Source: Mucilaginibacter sp. cycad4 (GTDB taxonomy: Bacteria > Bacteroidota > Bacteroidia > Sphingobacteriales > Sphingobacteriaceae). Taken from it: 64,000 bases of DNA. Shown here piece by piece: positions 26,781 to 36,600 of the stretch. The position numbers and the translations under genes are program-made. A model generated the notes under the pieces. That model was not told where the DNA came from. It saw nothing but the letters and a program-made list of their open reading frames with translations, and searched no databases. Each line of letters opens with the position of its first letter. The stretch's first letter is position 1. The stretch spans positions 1,860,001-1,924,000 of the forward strand of contig NZ_CP139559.1 of assembly GCF_034263275.1 (NCBI RefSeq), written 5' to 3'.

Positions 26781-26956
26781 TGGGATTGTGAATAGGTTGT
26801 TGCAAGTTAAGATATTTTCACATTATTCGCTCACCACTGGCGTAAATCCTGGTTGAAATGAAGATGCCTGGATTGTTTCAGTGCAGTTTCAAAGTTTTTG
26901 CATTTGGAAATTAGATGAACCTTTACAAGGTTTGTATTTCCGGCCATCTGATTTGA

Positions 26957-27586
26957 TTAACTCGCGCAATGCGAGGAGAGGAGATGGGAAAGAAATACGA
27001 TCGGTACCACTAAACCGGGCAACAGAGTAAATGGAAACATTAATATGGCGGTGTTGGGCTGTGATCTCGCCAATTGCTGTATCGGGGACGGGGCTGATAA
27101 GATGGCCAGGATGACTATGACTGATAGCAGGGTGAGGCCGAGATAATGCCAGTATCTGATTAGTTTTTTGCTGAATTTATCGGCTGTAAATATTAGGATG
27201 ATGGCGGTAATGCCGGTGAGGATGTCAAAGTTCCAGCCTTCGAAGGTCATGAGTTTGGGGACTTTCCCGTTTTGATATAGTTGAAATAAACAGATTTCAA
27301 CGGGCAGGCGAAGGGCATGGATGGCATATAGCCATTTGGTTTTGATGGTCGTGGCGGTGATGTTTTTATAGGCAAGGGTTACGAAGATGACGGCCGGGAT
27401 AATGACGAGCAGTATCCTTGGCGGCAGGGTACTTGTGTTTTGAAAGAAATGGTTGTAGGATAGCACGCCGATGATGATGTTCCAGATCAGGTAAGCGAGG
27501 ATGATGGGGTGTAACTTGCCGGTGGCGGCGATGAAGAATAATACAGTAAGCGCTACAATGATCAAAAAGAAAATGCTTAATATCAT
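26957..27586 (-). CDS. Hypothetical integral membrane protein
   Basis: 209 residues with about six or seven hydrophobic helices and few charges. There is no motif I recognise. It is 176 bp upstream of the KAP gene on the same strand and could be cotranscribed with it. The gap between them holds no clear promoter or hairpin. It might be a membrane partner or simply neighbouring cargo. The divergent gene pair at 27816 starts 229 bp away, with an AT-rich intergenic region of no recognisable structure. Confidence 0.6.
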   Translation of the reverse strand: MILSIFFLIIVALTVLFFIAATGKLHPIILAYLIWNIIIGVLSYNHFFQNTSTLPPRILLVIIPAVIFVTLAYKNITATTIKTKWLYAIHALRLPVEICLFQLYQNGKVPKLMTFEGWNFDILTGITAIILIFTADKFSKKLIRYWHYLGLTLLSVIVILAILSAPSPIQQLARSQPNTAILMFPFTLLPGLVVPIVFLSHLLSSHCAS

Positions 27587-27815
27587 TCAATATTTAAATC
27601 CGCGACAAGATAAATTTCTTTCAATATCCGCATAGCTATTCCTTTATTTCAGTTTTTTTCTTCGATGAACTTATGTCAGACGATATTTATATTGGCGATT
27701 ATGATAGAATTTTATCGAACTGGTAATCTTTTTGTAAAAGTCGGCTTTGGAGTTGCATTGATTAACAGTAATAAGATGCAATCGGATATCTTAGCTTTTG
27801 TTGATTAAACCAAAA

Positions 27816-28655
27816 ATGAATCAGATACTTAAACTCAATCACCGTGCAAATATGCATGTGATCTCATATGGAGAGAAATATGTTATTGTTTATGAAGACC
27901 ACAGATATTTGCTGAACGTGTTGTATTTCCTCAAGGCCGAGGAAAATTTCAAAAATCCGTTTAATATAATTTACTTCGACTTTCACGATGATGCCGTGAA
28001 GCCTCATAAGTCATCAATAGAAATAACAAAGAAGTTTCGTGCTACTTTGCCAACAATGCCGGAATTTTGGAGCTTTACAGAATTTAATATCAGTACGCTG
28101 GATGATGATTGGGTACTTAACGGAATGGAATTAGGCTTTATTAAAGATGCCGTTGTCATTGGGGCAGAAAAGGATGATAATATAGCTCGCATTAACAATC
28201 GTTATTCGGATCACACTGGTATTGACCACCGAATATACTCGATTCCTCATCTTTGGGACAGTCTTGATCGGAATGGTTGCCTTGGCGAGCAGGCCGCGAT
28301 AACTGATGACTTCAAGAACATTCGTGAGATATTGGAGTTTAACAATCCACGAAACAGGTATACGTTTACTGATACACCAGAAACGCCGTACATATTAGAT
28401 TTTGATTGCGACGTGTTTTCTTTTGATTTACTAGGAAAGACGAGTTCGTGGCCGTATTCTCGTATGAGAGAACTTTTTCTTACAGAAATTGATGAATTAA
28501 ATACAACGCCTAGGGATTTTGTGGAGCGCCTGATTGATCGGGCAACAATAATTACCATTTGCCGCGAAACCCCTTATTGCGGCGGTATTTTGCAGGCAAC
28601 TAACAATTTTCACAACCTCGACACATTATTTTTCAATGGCGAACTCAGCAAGTAA
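27816..28655 (+). CDS. UPF0489-like protein, arginase/ureohydrolase-type fold
   Basis: 279 residues from the ATG at 27816; a TTG six codons earlier is less likely. The start V-I-V-Y-E27-D-H29, then I-I-Y-F-D55-F-H57-D-D59, and later Y-I-L-D-F-D-C-D resemble the metal-binding strands of UPF0489 proteins, whose fold is related to arginases and deacetylases. His and Asp residues are kept, so a metal-dependent hydrolase is plausible; the substrate is unknown. Its last 20 bases overlap the DUF2971 gene in another frame, implying that the two proteins are made together. Lying between KAP and Shedu genes, it is a good defence candidate. Confidence 0.6.
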   Translation: MNQILKLNHRANMHVISYGEKYVIVYEDHRYLLNVLYFLKAEENFKNPFNIIYFDFHDDAVKPHKSSIEITKKFRATLPTMPEFWSFTEFNISTLDDDWVLNGMELGFIKDAVVIGAEKDDNIARINNRYSDHTGIDHRIYSIPHLWDSLDRNGCLGEQAAITDDFKNIREILEFNNPRNRYTFTDTPETPYILDFDCDVFSFDLLGKTSSWPYSRMRELFLTEIDELNTTPRDFVERLIDRATIITICRETPYCGGILQATNNFHNLDTLFFNGELSK

Positions 28656-29655
28656 TCAAATTACAATAAAAGAACAGCAGGAAATAGCGGAAATTATCAA
28701 TAGCAACATCAAATCAGCTGAATTTGATTTCAAATTCGATGAGGTGAAACCCTCAGATATTAGGTTTCACAATAAATATGATGTGAAAAATGTGTTGGTT
28801 TTTGAAGAAGGCAAAAATCCTATAACACAGATATTTGATAAGTTATCTAAAAACCGGGTAGGTGATTACGGACGCTTTCATCATTTTAAAAGTGCTCATA
28901 TAGCTTTAGACATTATCAAAAATCAATCTATTCAAGTAAGCAGCTTGTTCTCGAACGATTCAAATGATTTTGCAGAGTATACGGAATTCTATAAACGGAT
29001 CGGTTTATTTCACCCGCTAGTACCTGAGGACTTTCAGAAAAAAGCATTTAACAACAATATCAACCCTAAAGATACACGTCCATCAGATGTAGAACGTAAC
29101 CATATTTTTGTATTGTGTTTTACCCAAGATAATCATAATGAGAAGTTTTGGAAAAATTATGCAAATGAAGATCACGGCGTAGCCATTGGCTTTAGATTTT
29201 CAAATTTCAACAATGAGGGGTTACGTTTATTTGATTTTCGCGATGTATTTTATGATCGCGGCTATTCTTTTGATTTCTACAACGCAATTGAGTATCAGCT
29301 TCGTAAGTATAATAAAATGTTTTTTTCTGACGGTGTTGATAGATTTTCTAAATTTTACAAACGGGCAAGATATAATTGGGAGAACGAAACACGCCTTTGT
29401 TTTCATTACGATGCTCCTAATATGGTTGGTTTAAATGGTTTCCTAGATCGAACGTTTCCAATTCAAACGGACAGTAAATCCGGAAGAAAGTTTATCGATT
29501 TGCCGTTAACAGGTAATAGTGTCGAAAATCCCTTTTTTGAATTGGAAATTGTGGAAGTCGTGTGCGGAAAGTTCGTCGGGCAGGGAATGGTTGATCAACT
29601 TAAAGACGCACTTAAGCAATCCTTCCCGTCTGCTGACTTTTGGCAACGTAGGTAA
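28636..29655 (+). CDS. DUF2971 family protein
   Basis: 339 residues. The family pattern is visible: F-H-H-F-K-S-A-H-I-A-L-D-I-I, then S-S-L-F-S-N-D-S-N-D-F-A-E, and later V-L-C-F-T-Q and K-F-W-K-N-Y-A, which correspond to the lNDp-E and Cfs/W--Ya motifs of DUF2971. The family is widespread in defence islands; no biochemical activity is established to my knowledge. Its start codon lies inside the last codons of the UPF0489-like gene (20-bp overlap), the mark of a translationally coupled two-gene system. Confidence 0.72.
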   Translation: MANSASNQITIKEQQEIAEIINSNIKSAEFDFKFDEVKPSDIRFHNKYDVKNVLVFEEGKNPITQIFDKLSKNRVGDYGRFHHFKSAHIALDIIKNQSIQVSSLFSNDSNDFAEYTEFYKRIGLFHPLVPEDFQKKAFNNNINPKDTRPSDVERNHIFVLCFTQDNHNEKFWKNYANEDHGVAIGFRFSNFNNEGLRLFDFRDVFYDRGYSFDFYNAIEYQLRKYNKMFFSDGVDRFSKFYKRARYNWENETRLCFHYDAPNMVGLNGFLDRTFPIQTDSKSGRKFIDLPLTGNSVENPFFELEIVEVVCGKFVGQGMVDQLKDALKQSFPSADFWQRR

Positions 29656-29796
29656 TGCTAATAAATAAAAGAGAAATTTTGTGAATACTTGTAACTTATA
29701 GATTAGCTACTGGGAAATCCGAAGGAAATCAATTGCCTTTATTCGGAAAGACTTTTATATTCATCTTTTTATAATTCTAAACCGAAATTGCGATTT

Positions 29797-31032
29797 ATGG
29801 CAAAACCAGCGAGTAGCGTTAGCGAAATGGCTTCGACAGTCTTCAAATTCATGTCGAAGTTTTATTCCTTTCCACTTTACCAGTACTTAAAAGAGAATCC
29901 TGAACTAATAAAAACCTTTCCTGGCTTCTTATTGAACCCCGACCAAATTGTATTATATTTTGGAAAGAACCATTTGGCGATTGAGTATACCGGGCCGGAG
30001 CATGTTGAAGAAATAAGAGAGAGTAGTGTGCTACCGATCACTTGGCATGATTATACAAATAAGGACGCCGATTTTTTCGAAAGCATCGTTGGATTTACAT
30101 TTAGTGACGGTAACTCGACTGGTATTAAAATGCATCTTCCGGAGTTTACTGAAGATTTAATACTCCCTACAGACAAAGGGTTTGATAAATTGCTGGATCT
30201 AAACTGGAATTTTGATGCCCAGAATTCGATGTTGGGCATTAATTCCAGTGGGTTTACCATACCCGAAAAGCGATTTGGCCGAATGGTCAATTCTTTATTT
30301 TTTGATGCTGATGAAAATGGGTTAAAAACCAGGCACATCAAATGGATCGATTTTCTTCCGCTTATTTATGATGAAACAGATCCTGAAGTTGATAAATTTT
30401 CGGTTGACATAGGTTTTATGAAACAGTTGGTTCCAATCGATGCCAAATACGTTTACCCGTCCCCACCAAAGTCTGATTATAAATACTCTAAACTGCCGCA
30501 ACTCAATCGTTTTATCGAACTTGTTGGTAACCATAATACTACGGAACCTGAAATCACTCGCTTCCTTTCTCTTCCAGAGAATAAGTTCATTTTGACCATG
30601 GGTATTCTATCAAATAATATATTCGATCAATTGGAATGCGAATGGCAATCGGAAAGTCATCCTGCAATTATCCCGGACTTTTTTGTGCTCCGGCCAAATG
30701 GTTATGCCGACATCGTTGAATTTAAATTACCGACCCTAAAGGGCGGTAGTGTAGTTGGTAAAGCAAACCGGGAAACATTTTCAGCAGAAATCAATTCCTA
30801 TATATCCCAAACCCGAAACTATAGAAAGTATTTTGAGGATCCAAATAACCGTTCCTGGTTTAAAAACAATTATTCATTCGATGTTCTATACCCCAAAAGG
30901 ATATTGATAGTCGGTCGCCGTTGGCATTTTTCGACGAGTGAGTGGAAAGAAATTTGTAATGATTATCGCGATTTGGAGATTCTTACCTACGATGACGTGA
31001 TCGACGGTGTCCAAGCACAATTTTATCTATGA
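29797..31032 (+). CDS. sduA: Shedu anti-phage nuclease (DUF4263)
   Basis: 411 residues from the ATG at 29797; a TTG at 29788 is also in frame. The C-terminal part matches the Shedu domain: P293-D294-F-F-V-L...V-E308-F-K310 is a PD-(D/E)XK core, Q338 lies in the helix after it (S-Q-T-R-N-Y-R), and the domain closes with I-L-I-V-G-R-R and I-L-T-Y-D-D. SduA alone protects Bacillus from phages; structures of relatives show tetrameric nucleases whose N-terminal domain senses invading DNA. The N-terminal ~260 residues here are unlike any domain I know, consistent with the variable sensors of this family. It is separated by 64 bp from the HEPN-like gene. Confidence 0.85.
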   Translation: MAKPASSVSEMASTVFKFMSKFYSFPLYQYLKENPELIKTFPGFLLNPDQIVLYFGKNHLAIEYTGPEHVEEIRESSVLPITWHDYTNKDADFFESIVGFTFSDGNSTGIKMHLPEFTEDLILPTDKGFDKLLDLNWNFDAQNSMLGINSSGFTIPEKRFGRMVNSLFFDADENGLKTRHIKWIDFLPLIYDETDPEVDKFSVDIGFMKQLVPIDAKYVYPSPPKSDYKYSKLPQLNRFIELVGNHNTTEPEITRFLSLPENKFILTMGILSNNIFDQLECEWQSESHPAIIPDFFVLRPNGYADIVEFKLPTLKGGSVVGKANRETFSAEINSYISQTRNYRKYFEDPNNRSWFKNNYSFDVLYPKRILIVGRRWHFSTSEWKEICNDYRDLEILTYDDVIDGVQAQFYL

Positions 31033-31096
31033 AATGAGATTTTAGAAATAATTTATTCAATTTTTTTATGACGCGAAAAGGTTTGCTGGGTTTTCG

Positions 31097-31669
31097 ATGA
31101 TGAATAAGGATATCGATTTGTTATTAGAGTCCATTAAGGAAATGGAGGATCTCGGTCATTCTTCAATTATCCAGCAGAGCCTCATGTTTTTTTCGGTGAT
31201 TACATACGCCAAGCTTTATGCATCTAATGAAGGCGGAAGGTCGAAATTGGATTATAATGATGTGTTCAAAAGTGCTCCACAATCTTTGAAGGACGAACAT
31301 GCGCGTATGATCGATCTGAGAAACGGCTATATCGCGCATGCCGGTAGTGACTTTGACTTGGGGCATGTAGTGGGAACTGTAGTGGGTACGATCGGCATAG
31401 ATCTACATTGCCAAATGTCTCATGTCATGACAATGACGCCGAATCTGGAGGATTTCCGATCGCTATGTTTATATGTTCAGGAACAAGTAAAAAAGAAAAT
31501 AGAAAAAGCCAGCGCAAGAGTTCAGGCCTATCTGAGTAATCTTAAGCGAGAAGAAATTGCAAATCTCCTGGCTAGGATTGAAATTCAGGGATACTATTCC
31601 ATGGAAGCACCGGAAGGAGAAAATTTATTAGCGTTTAAACCGTATAATTTCATTGAAACAACGCTTTAG
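31097..31669 (+). CDS. HEPN-like small protein, possible RNase
   Basis: 190 residues, all-helical by appearance. It has D-L-R75-N-G-Y-I-A-H81, an Rx5H form of the catalytic HEPN motif (Rx4-6H) with Asn after Arg as in many HEPN RNases. The flanking helices are similar in length to small HEPN proteins. The overall family is not recognised, so this rests on the motif and helical pattern. Position directly after Shedu and before a membrane protein and an HNH protein, all on one strand with short gaps, suggests a shared transcript. Confidence 0.5.
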   Translation: MMNKDIDLLLESIKEMEDLGHSSIIQQSLMFFSVITYAKLYASNEGGRSKLDYNDVFKSAPQSLKDEHARMIDLRNGYIAHAGSDFDLGHVVGTVVGTIGIDLHCQMSHVMTMTPNLEDFRSLCLYVQEQVKKKIEKASARVQAYLSNLKREEIANLLARIEIQGYYSMEAPEGENLLAFKPYNFIETTL

Positions 31670-31726
31670 GTAACAATCAATTAGCGGATATTCAATAACT
31701 TCGATTATAATTATTTGGCTGTGAAA

Positions 31727-32641
31727 ATGACCGTCCCCTTAACCCTTATTGCTTTATTTATCGTTCTTGCTGTTTTAATTTCCCTGTCAGGTTATTTGCT
31801 GGTCAATAACTGGAGTAATGAAACTTTAGCAAAAACGGTTCCGAGTGTGCTATTTGGCCTTGTCGCATTGGTGGCGACTATCACTTTCGGTGCTAAGGAA
31901 AGCAGTTCGCAAAAAACATTTGAGTTTATTTATTTCGTAAATCCCGCAACCAATGAGATACTAAATCCGCCGGAATTTAACTTATCTTCAAACTACGAAA
32001 AGCTTTTCAGTCCTAATAGAAGTGATAATCACTCAGCACTGCAAAGCTATCCTATTAAAATAGCCGATCTCAAAGGTGATGAGCAATTCCAGTTTTGGGG
32101 GTTCGCCAACGCCAGGGTATTAGGAAATATCCTTATCGCGATCAAAGAATTAAATTCTAATTTGATGTATGCGAAGCTCACGGGAACAGAATATAGTGAG
32201 GATTTAAGTATCAAAGACCTGGCTGTTCAATTTACAAATCCATCCTCCGTTATTACGCAGGACCATGATTTTGAGTGGTATAAGTATAACTCTCGTGATA
32301 TGGCCATTCCTGTACCCAAAGATGTGCAAATCAGACTTCAAAGTTACGATCCATCTTTAGATCTTTCCGGACGCCGGGATATGGTGATTTTTAGAGAAAA
32401 CTTTTTCGAACTACGCATTACGGCTATTCATAATGGTAGCGGGCATAGTAAAAAACACGGTTACGGATCGATCAAACTTATTTGTGCAACAAAATTAGAC
32501 AAACTCACATCTCAGCATTTTAAGACTAAAACTTATAAAGCTTATTGCCTGGCTATATTAAACTTGCTTGAGAAGCGATTTAACGATCCCCAAAATTTCG
32601 AAACTTACTTCAAAAAAGATCCGAATTGGCCGAAGCAGTAG
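31727..32641 (+). CDS. Two-helix membrane protein of unknown function
   Basis: 304 residues from ATG 31727; an in-frame TTG at 31715 and a GTG at 31721 exist. Two membrane helices near the N-terminus (LTLIALFIVLAVLISLSGYL and a second at about residue 38-57) are followed by a ~240-residue cytoplasmic or extracytoplasmic domain with no motif I recognise. N-terminal two-helix anchors with large soluble domains are typical of membrane-bound sensors in defence loci. It lies 57 bp after the HEPN-like gene and 26 bp before the HNH gene. Confidence 0.6.
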   Translation: MTVPLTLIALFIVLAVLISLSGYLLVNNWSNETLAKTVPSVLFGLVALVATITFGAKESSSQKTFEFIYFVNPATNEILNPPEFNLSSNYEKLFSPNRSDNHSALQSYPIKIADLKGDEQFQFWGFANARVLGNILIAIKELNSNLMYAKLTGTEYSEDLSIKDLAVQFTNPSSVITQDHDFEWYKYNSRDMAIPVPKDVQIRLQSYDPSLDLSGRRDMVIFRENFFELRITAIHNGSGHSKKHGYGSIKLICATKLDKLTSQHFKTKTYKAYCLAILNLLEKRFNDPQNFETYFKKDPNWPKQ

Positions 32642-32667
32642 GTTATCAACTAATTGTTTGTTTAGTG

Positions 32668-33663
32668 ATGATGAAAATAAATAGAGTATCCGTTAATGAT
32701 TTTGAGAGGGAAATCGAGTGCACTTACAAAGGAGAGCAATTTCGAGTCCGCGACAATGGTGCTATTTACCGTTATCGCCGTCACGGTAAAGCTAAACGTC
32801 CTATAGATGATCAATGGACTTTTGGTAACCCGAATGAAAATACTGGCTATATGGATGTTGCTAGTTTATCGGTACATCGGATTGTGGCAACTGCATTTTT
32901 AGGTGTGCCGACGAGTGTACAATACGTAGTAGATCATATAGATACCAATAAACGTAATAATCGCCCTGAAAATCTGCGATGGGTCACCAGATTAGAAAAT
33001 ATTTTACTCAATCCGATAACAGCCAGCCGCATTTCACGAATATGCGGAAGCGTTGAAGCATTTCTGGCTAATCCGGCGGAATTTCAAGACAAGTTTCCGG
33101 ATCCTAATTTTTCATGGATGTGTACGGTAAGTGCCGAAGATGGCAAAGCCAGCCTGGCGCGAATGTTAAACTGGGCTAAACAAGACGATCCTGTTGATGC
33201 CTCTTTAGCGGAGTGGATAAATAACAGAGGGCTTCCGAAATATGAACCGGCAGACACCGATGGAGAAGCACCAGTTCTCGTTATGGCGATAACTGTTAAT
33301 GCCGCTCAGCGTGACTGGCTCACGCCTTCCGAATTTCCGTGTTGTCCCTCAGCATACTTAGGTGATCCGCTCGTTGCCTATTTTGAAAATCTCAAACAAG
33401 GCGCTTTGTTTTGCAGCAATCATCTTTATTCGGCGGTAACATCAAAATACGCATGGATTGGTAATGGAGAATCTATTCTCGTTATGTCTTTGGGCGAGCA
33501 TGAAGTCAAGCCCTATGGCCTTGCTAAAATAACTTTTGAAGATGGCTTGTTTGTGCATACGAGTCTGCGCAAATTTTTTTCACCCGAAGGGGTGGAGAAA
33601 GGATATACGCTGGCCCAGGGTTTGGAATGGCATGGTGGGGATTCGATTGACGATTATTGCTAA
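32668..33663 (+). CDS. HNH endonuclease with unknown C-terminal domain
   Basis: 331 residues from the ATG at 32668 (MMKINRV); the frame is open further upstream to a TTG inside the preceding gene. The HNH core is clear: V-H70-R71-I-V-A...V-V-D89-H90-I-D92...K-R-N97-N98...E-N-L-R-W-V, as in the HNH_3 type found in phage and homing enzymes. It cuts DNA in a metal-dependent way by family knowledge. The C-terminal ~180 residues (with C-C-P and a W-H-G-G end) match no domain that I know and could be the specificity or sensing part. It may be a defence effector or a homing-type passenger. Confidence 0.72.
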   Translation: MMKINRVSVNDFEREIECTYKGEQFRVRDNGAIYRYRRHGKAKRPIDDQWTFGNPNENTGYMDVASLSVHRIVATAFLGVPTSVQYVVDHIDTNKRNNRPENLRWVTRLENILLNPITASRISRICGSVEAFLANPAEFQDKFPDPNFSWMCTVSAEDGKASLARMLNWAKQDDPVDASLAEWINNRGLPKYEPADTDGEAPVLVMAITVNAAQRDWLTPSEFPCCPSAYLGDPLVAYFENLKQGALFCSNHLYSAVTSKYAWIGNGESILVMSLGEHEVKPYGLAKITFEDGLFVHTSLRKFFSPEGVEKGYTLAQGLEWHGGDSIDDYC

Positions 33664-33684
33664 CGATTAAACGGCCAGGCCGCA

Positions 33685-36600
33685 TTACTTTATGGGACTG
33701 AATATTGTTAAAAAGACCTTATTTTTTTCCGCACGTATCATCATATCCGGCAGCTTCGATCCTTCATTCTTGGTCCACATCCGACCGGTCCAAAATCTGC
33801 CGGCCATAACGTCCATCATTTCATCTGATGTCATTTTTCCGTAATCGAGTGAATCAACACCATTCAATCGGGTAAACTGGTTGATTAGCCATTTGAGCAT
33901 AACCAGCTTCATCGGCGTGTCGATCAAACCTTCAAAGATGATATTGTATGAGCGGGGAGCAAAGAGTATAATGTTGGCTGCATCAAATATAGCGCATTCG
34001 CGTGTGGTTAGCTTTTTGTAATAATTGGTCAGGCGCGAGCCACTCTTATTTATCTCCGTTTTACCTTTGTGGCAGCTGATATCCGGAATCCCGGTAAAAT
34101 CAAGCTGAAAAAAATCTGAGATTTCACGTAATGTTTTTGCTTTCAAATGCGGGTAAAGGGCAATCGCCTGTTCTTCATTATAAGCGTCGATATATTTCTG
34201 TACAACCAGAAAGAATATTGTTGAGAGCTTTTCGTGGCATATTTGCAAACGCGGTACCCAGGCGATCGTGTCCTGTAAGTTGAAGCGTAAGGATTGTGAA
34301 TCTCCGCCAGAACCATTTTCCGGGTAAAGGTTATCTTTTATCGCCAGGAAGGCGTCTATGAATTCGGTTTCAGGCAGATCAATTTTGTAAAGTTCCTGAT
34401 CATAACCAACGTCTTCCAGAATGAAAGCCAAGTCATCCAATATTTTCTGAAAACCCACAGCAATGCGCTGGGCGGCCTCATTAAAATTGCTTTGCAACAG
34501 TTTTTCTTTCATTTCATCCATCTCATCAGACTGCAAACCGGCAACATCCTTTAATTGCTGAACCAGTAACTGAACCTGCATCAATTCCCCGATACTTACC
34601 TGAAGCTGATTGATTTTAGGTATCAGTACCGACCAATCTACGAGGTTCAGTTTGGCGAATAAAGAAGCATCGATTGGCTTGGGAACCAAATCAAATAAAT
34701 TCAGATCATTGAATTTTTTCTGCAATTTGTAAAGGGGGATCTGATACCAGCCACTATTAATGGTATGTCCCTGAACAGTTGAAAAGATAAAAAGCGGATC
34801 GTAAAAGTTTTCTAAAATAAGTTGTTTAAGACTTCCGGCTTCTGCTGTGAAAAGTTCAGGCAACAAATTGTAAACCCGATTTAATGCATCAAGCGAGACT
34901 ACGGTATGATCAGAATCAAGAAATATCACCGGTTTTCCGCCGGTATCATTGTCCATTTTAAAGGTGATCCTGAAGTTCTGGTCTTTGGAATAATTTCGGA
35001 AAGTTTTTATGGCGCGGGATATCAAATCATCCTTGATCTGTTCAACTTGCTTTATCGTTACTGCCGGAGTTTTTTTCTTGCCCGTTCGGGAAAGAAAATT
35101 TCTCCACAATAACATGATCTGAAAAAGGTCGGCACGGGAAACTTCAGGCGTTTTAACCTCGACATACTTAGAAAAGTACTGCTGCCTTTTCTCGTGGTAA
35201 ATGCTCACGGATTTCAAAGCTTCCTGTAGATTGTACTGGGAAAGGCGAACATTATTTTCATTCTCGGCATTATTTGGATCTAAGAGCTGACGCGCCCGTT
35301 CATATATTGCGGTGCTCGACTGGGTAAGAAATGTTTCAATATGGGATTTATAATCGTTCAGGCTTTTATTGAAATCTTTAAACTTTAACTGTAAGCGACC
35401 GATCTTTTCACTGCGATCAAGGGGCTTTGTCGCGGTGGTATTTTTAACAAATTTCTTTTCCGGAATATGAAGGGCGAGCGGGTCTTGTATAGATGCCGGC
35501 GCGCTTATAAATGCCTCGAAACCAGTTATCTGATTTGATGTCAAAGGTGCGATGATCTCCCAATCACCCTTCCCATTCATGAACTTTGTCAATAAGGTAC
35601 TGAAAAGGTTGACTTTTTCTGTGGCTTGTGATTCCCATTGGCTTAACTTGGCCAGATAATCACTCCAGTCTTTTGGTCTGTATCTGTTTTCGAATAAATT
35701 TTTAAGTGTATAATTCATGCCTGTCCATTCCGACAGGTGTATGTTTTTGATCGGCATGTTCTTTACTGAGTCGTCATTCATCATTGGGATCGAATCCAAA
35801 TGGTGCCCCATTGCCCTGATCGCGTACAATTCCTTCGTTGGAACTGCTCGTCTGAGCAACTCGGCTATTTCATAAGAACGATCATTTAGGGCGGTAAAGC
35901 TTTCCTCACTTAAAATGTCCACTAAATAAATGGCAGTGATTTGGTCGTCTGTTATGGTCAAATCCGTTATGGCATGTGATCTTCTGATTTTTGTAAAAAA
36001 AGAACTTTCTAATTTTTCTCTGCACTCCTCCCATGCGCCCGCTGCGGTATAAAGGCCCAGCATAAGTGTCGCCATCTGTTCAGTCGTGGCTTGTTCGGAC
36101 CATTTTGATAGTAAATCGCCTTCATATACTGGCATAACCGAAGTTCGATCAAACTGACTCACCCAAAAAAGCATTCCACCATAACCTGCAGCGTCGTTAC
36201 CAGAAATTGGCTGGGTCATGGGCGGGCGGACACTATCCACGAATTTTACTGTATCATCAAAAATTGCTGTTTTCTTGATAAGTAATTTATTCGCCTCCCT
36301 TGACTTTTGTCTCACCTCCTCCGGAAATTGCAAGTTGCCCAGTAACTGTTCATGATTTAAAGTATTGCCGAAATAAATGTCTAATAAGATATACCAGCCA
36401 TCTTTATGCTTATCATAATATTCTTCAAATATGCGGCTGTTATTAGCAACGTACTTTCGTAATCCGCTCCATAATAGAGCGCGCACGATTCCATGGTATT
36501 TTGTCCAGCTGTAGTCTACAGGGCTTTCCCGTAGCTCCTGAATTAAAAACGTTGGATCAATAATATTTTCATGAAATATATTTAGTAAAAAAACATAAGT

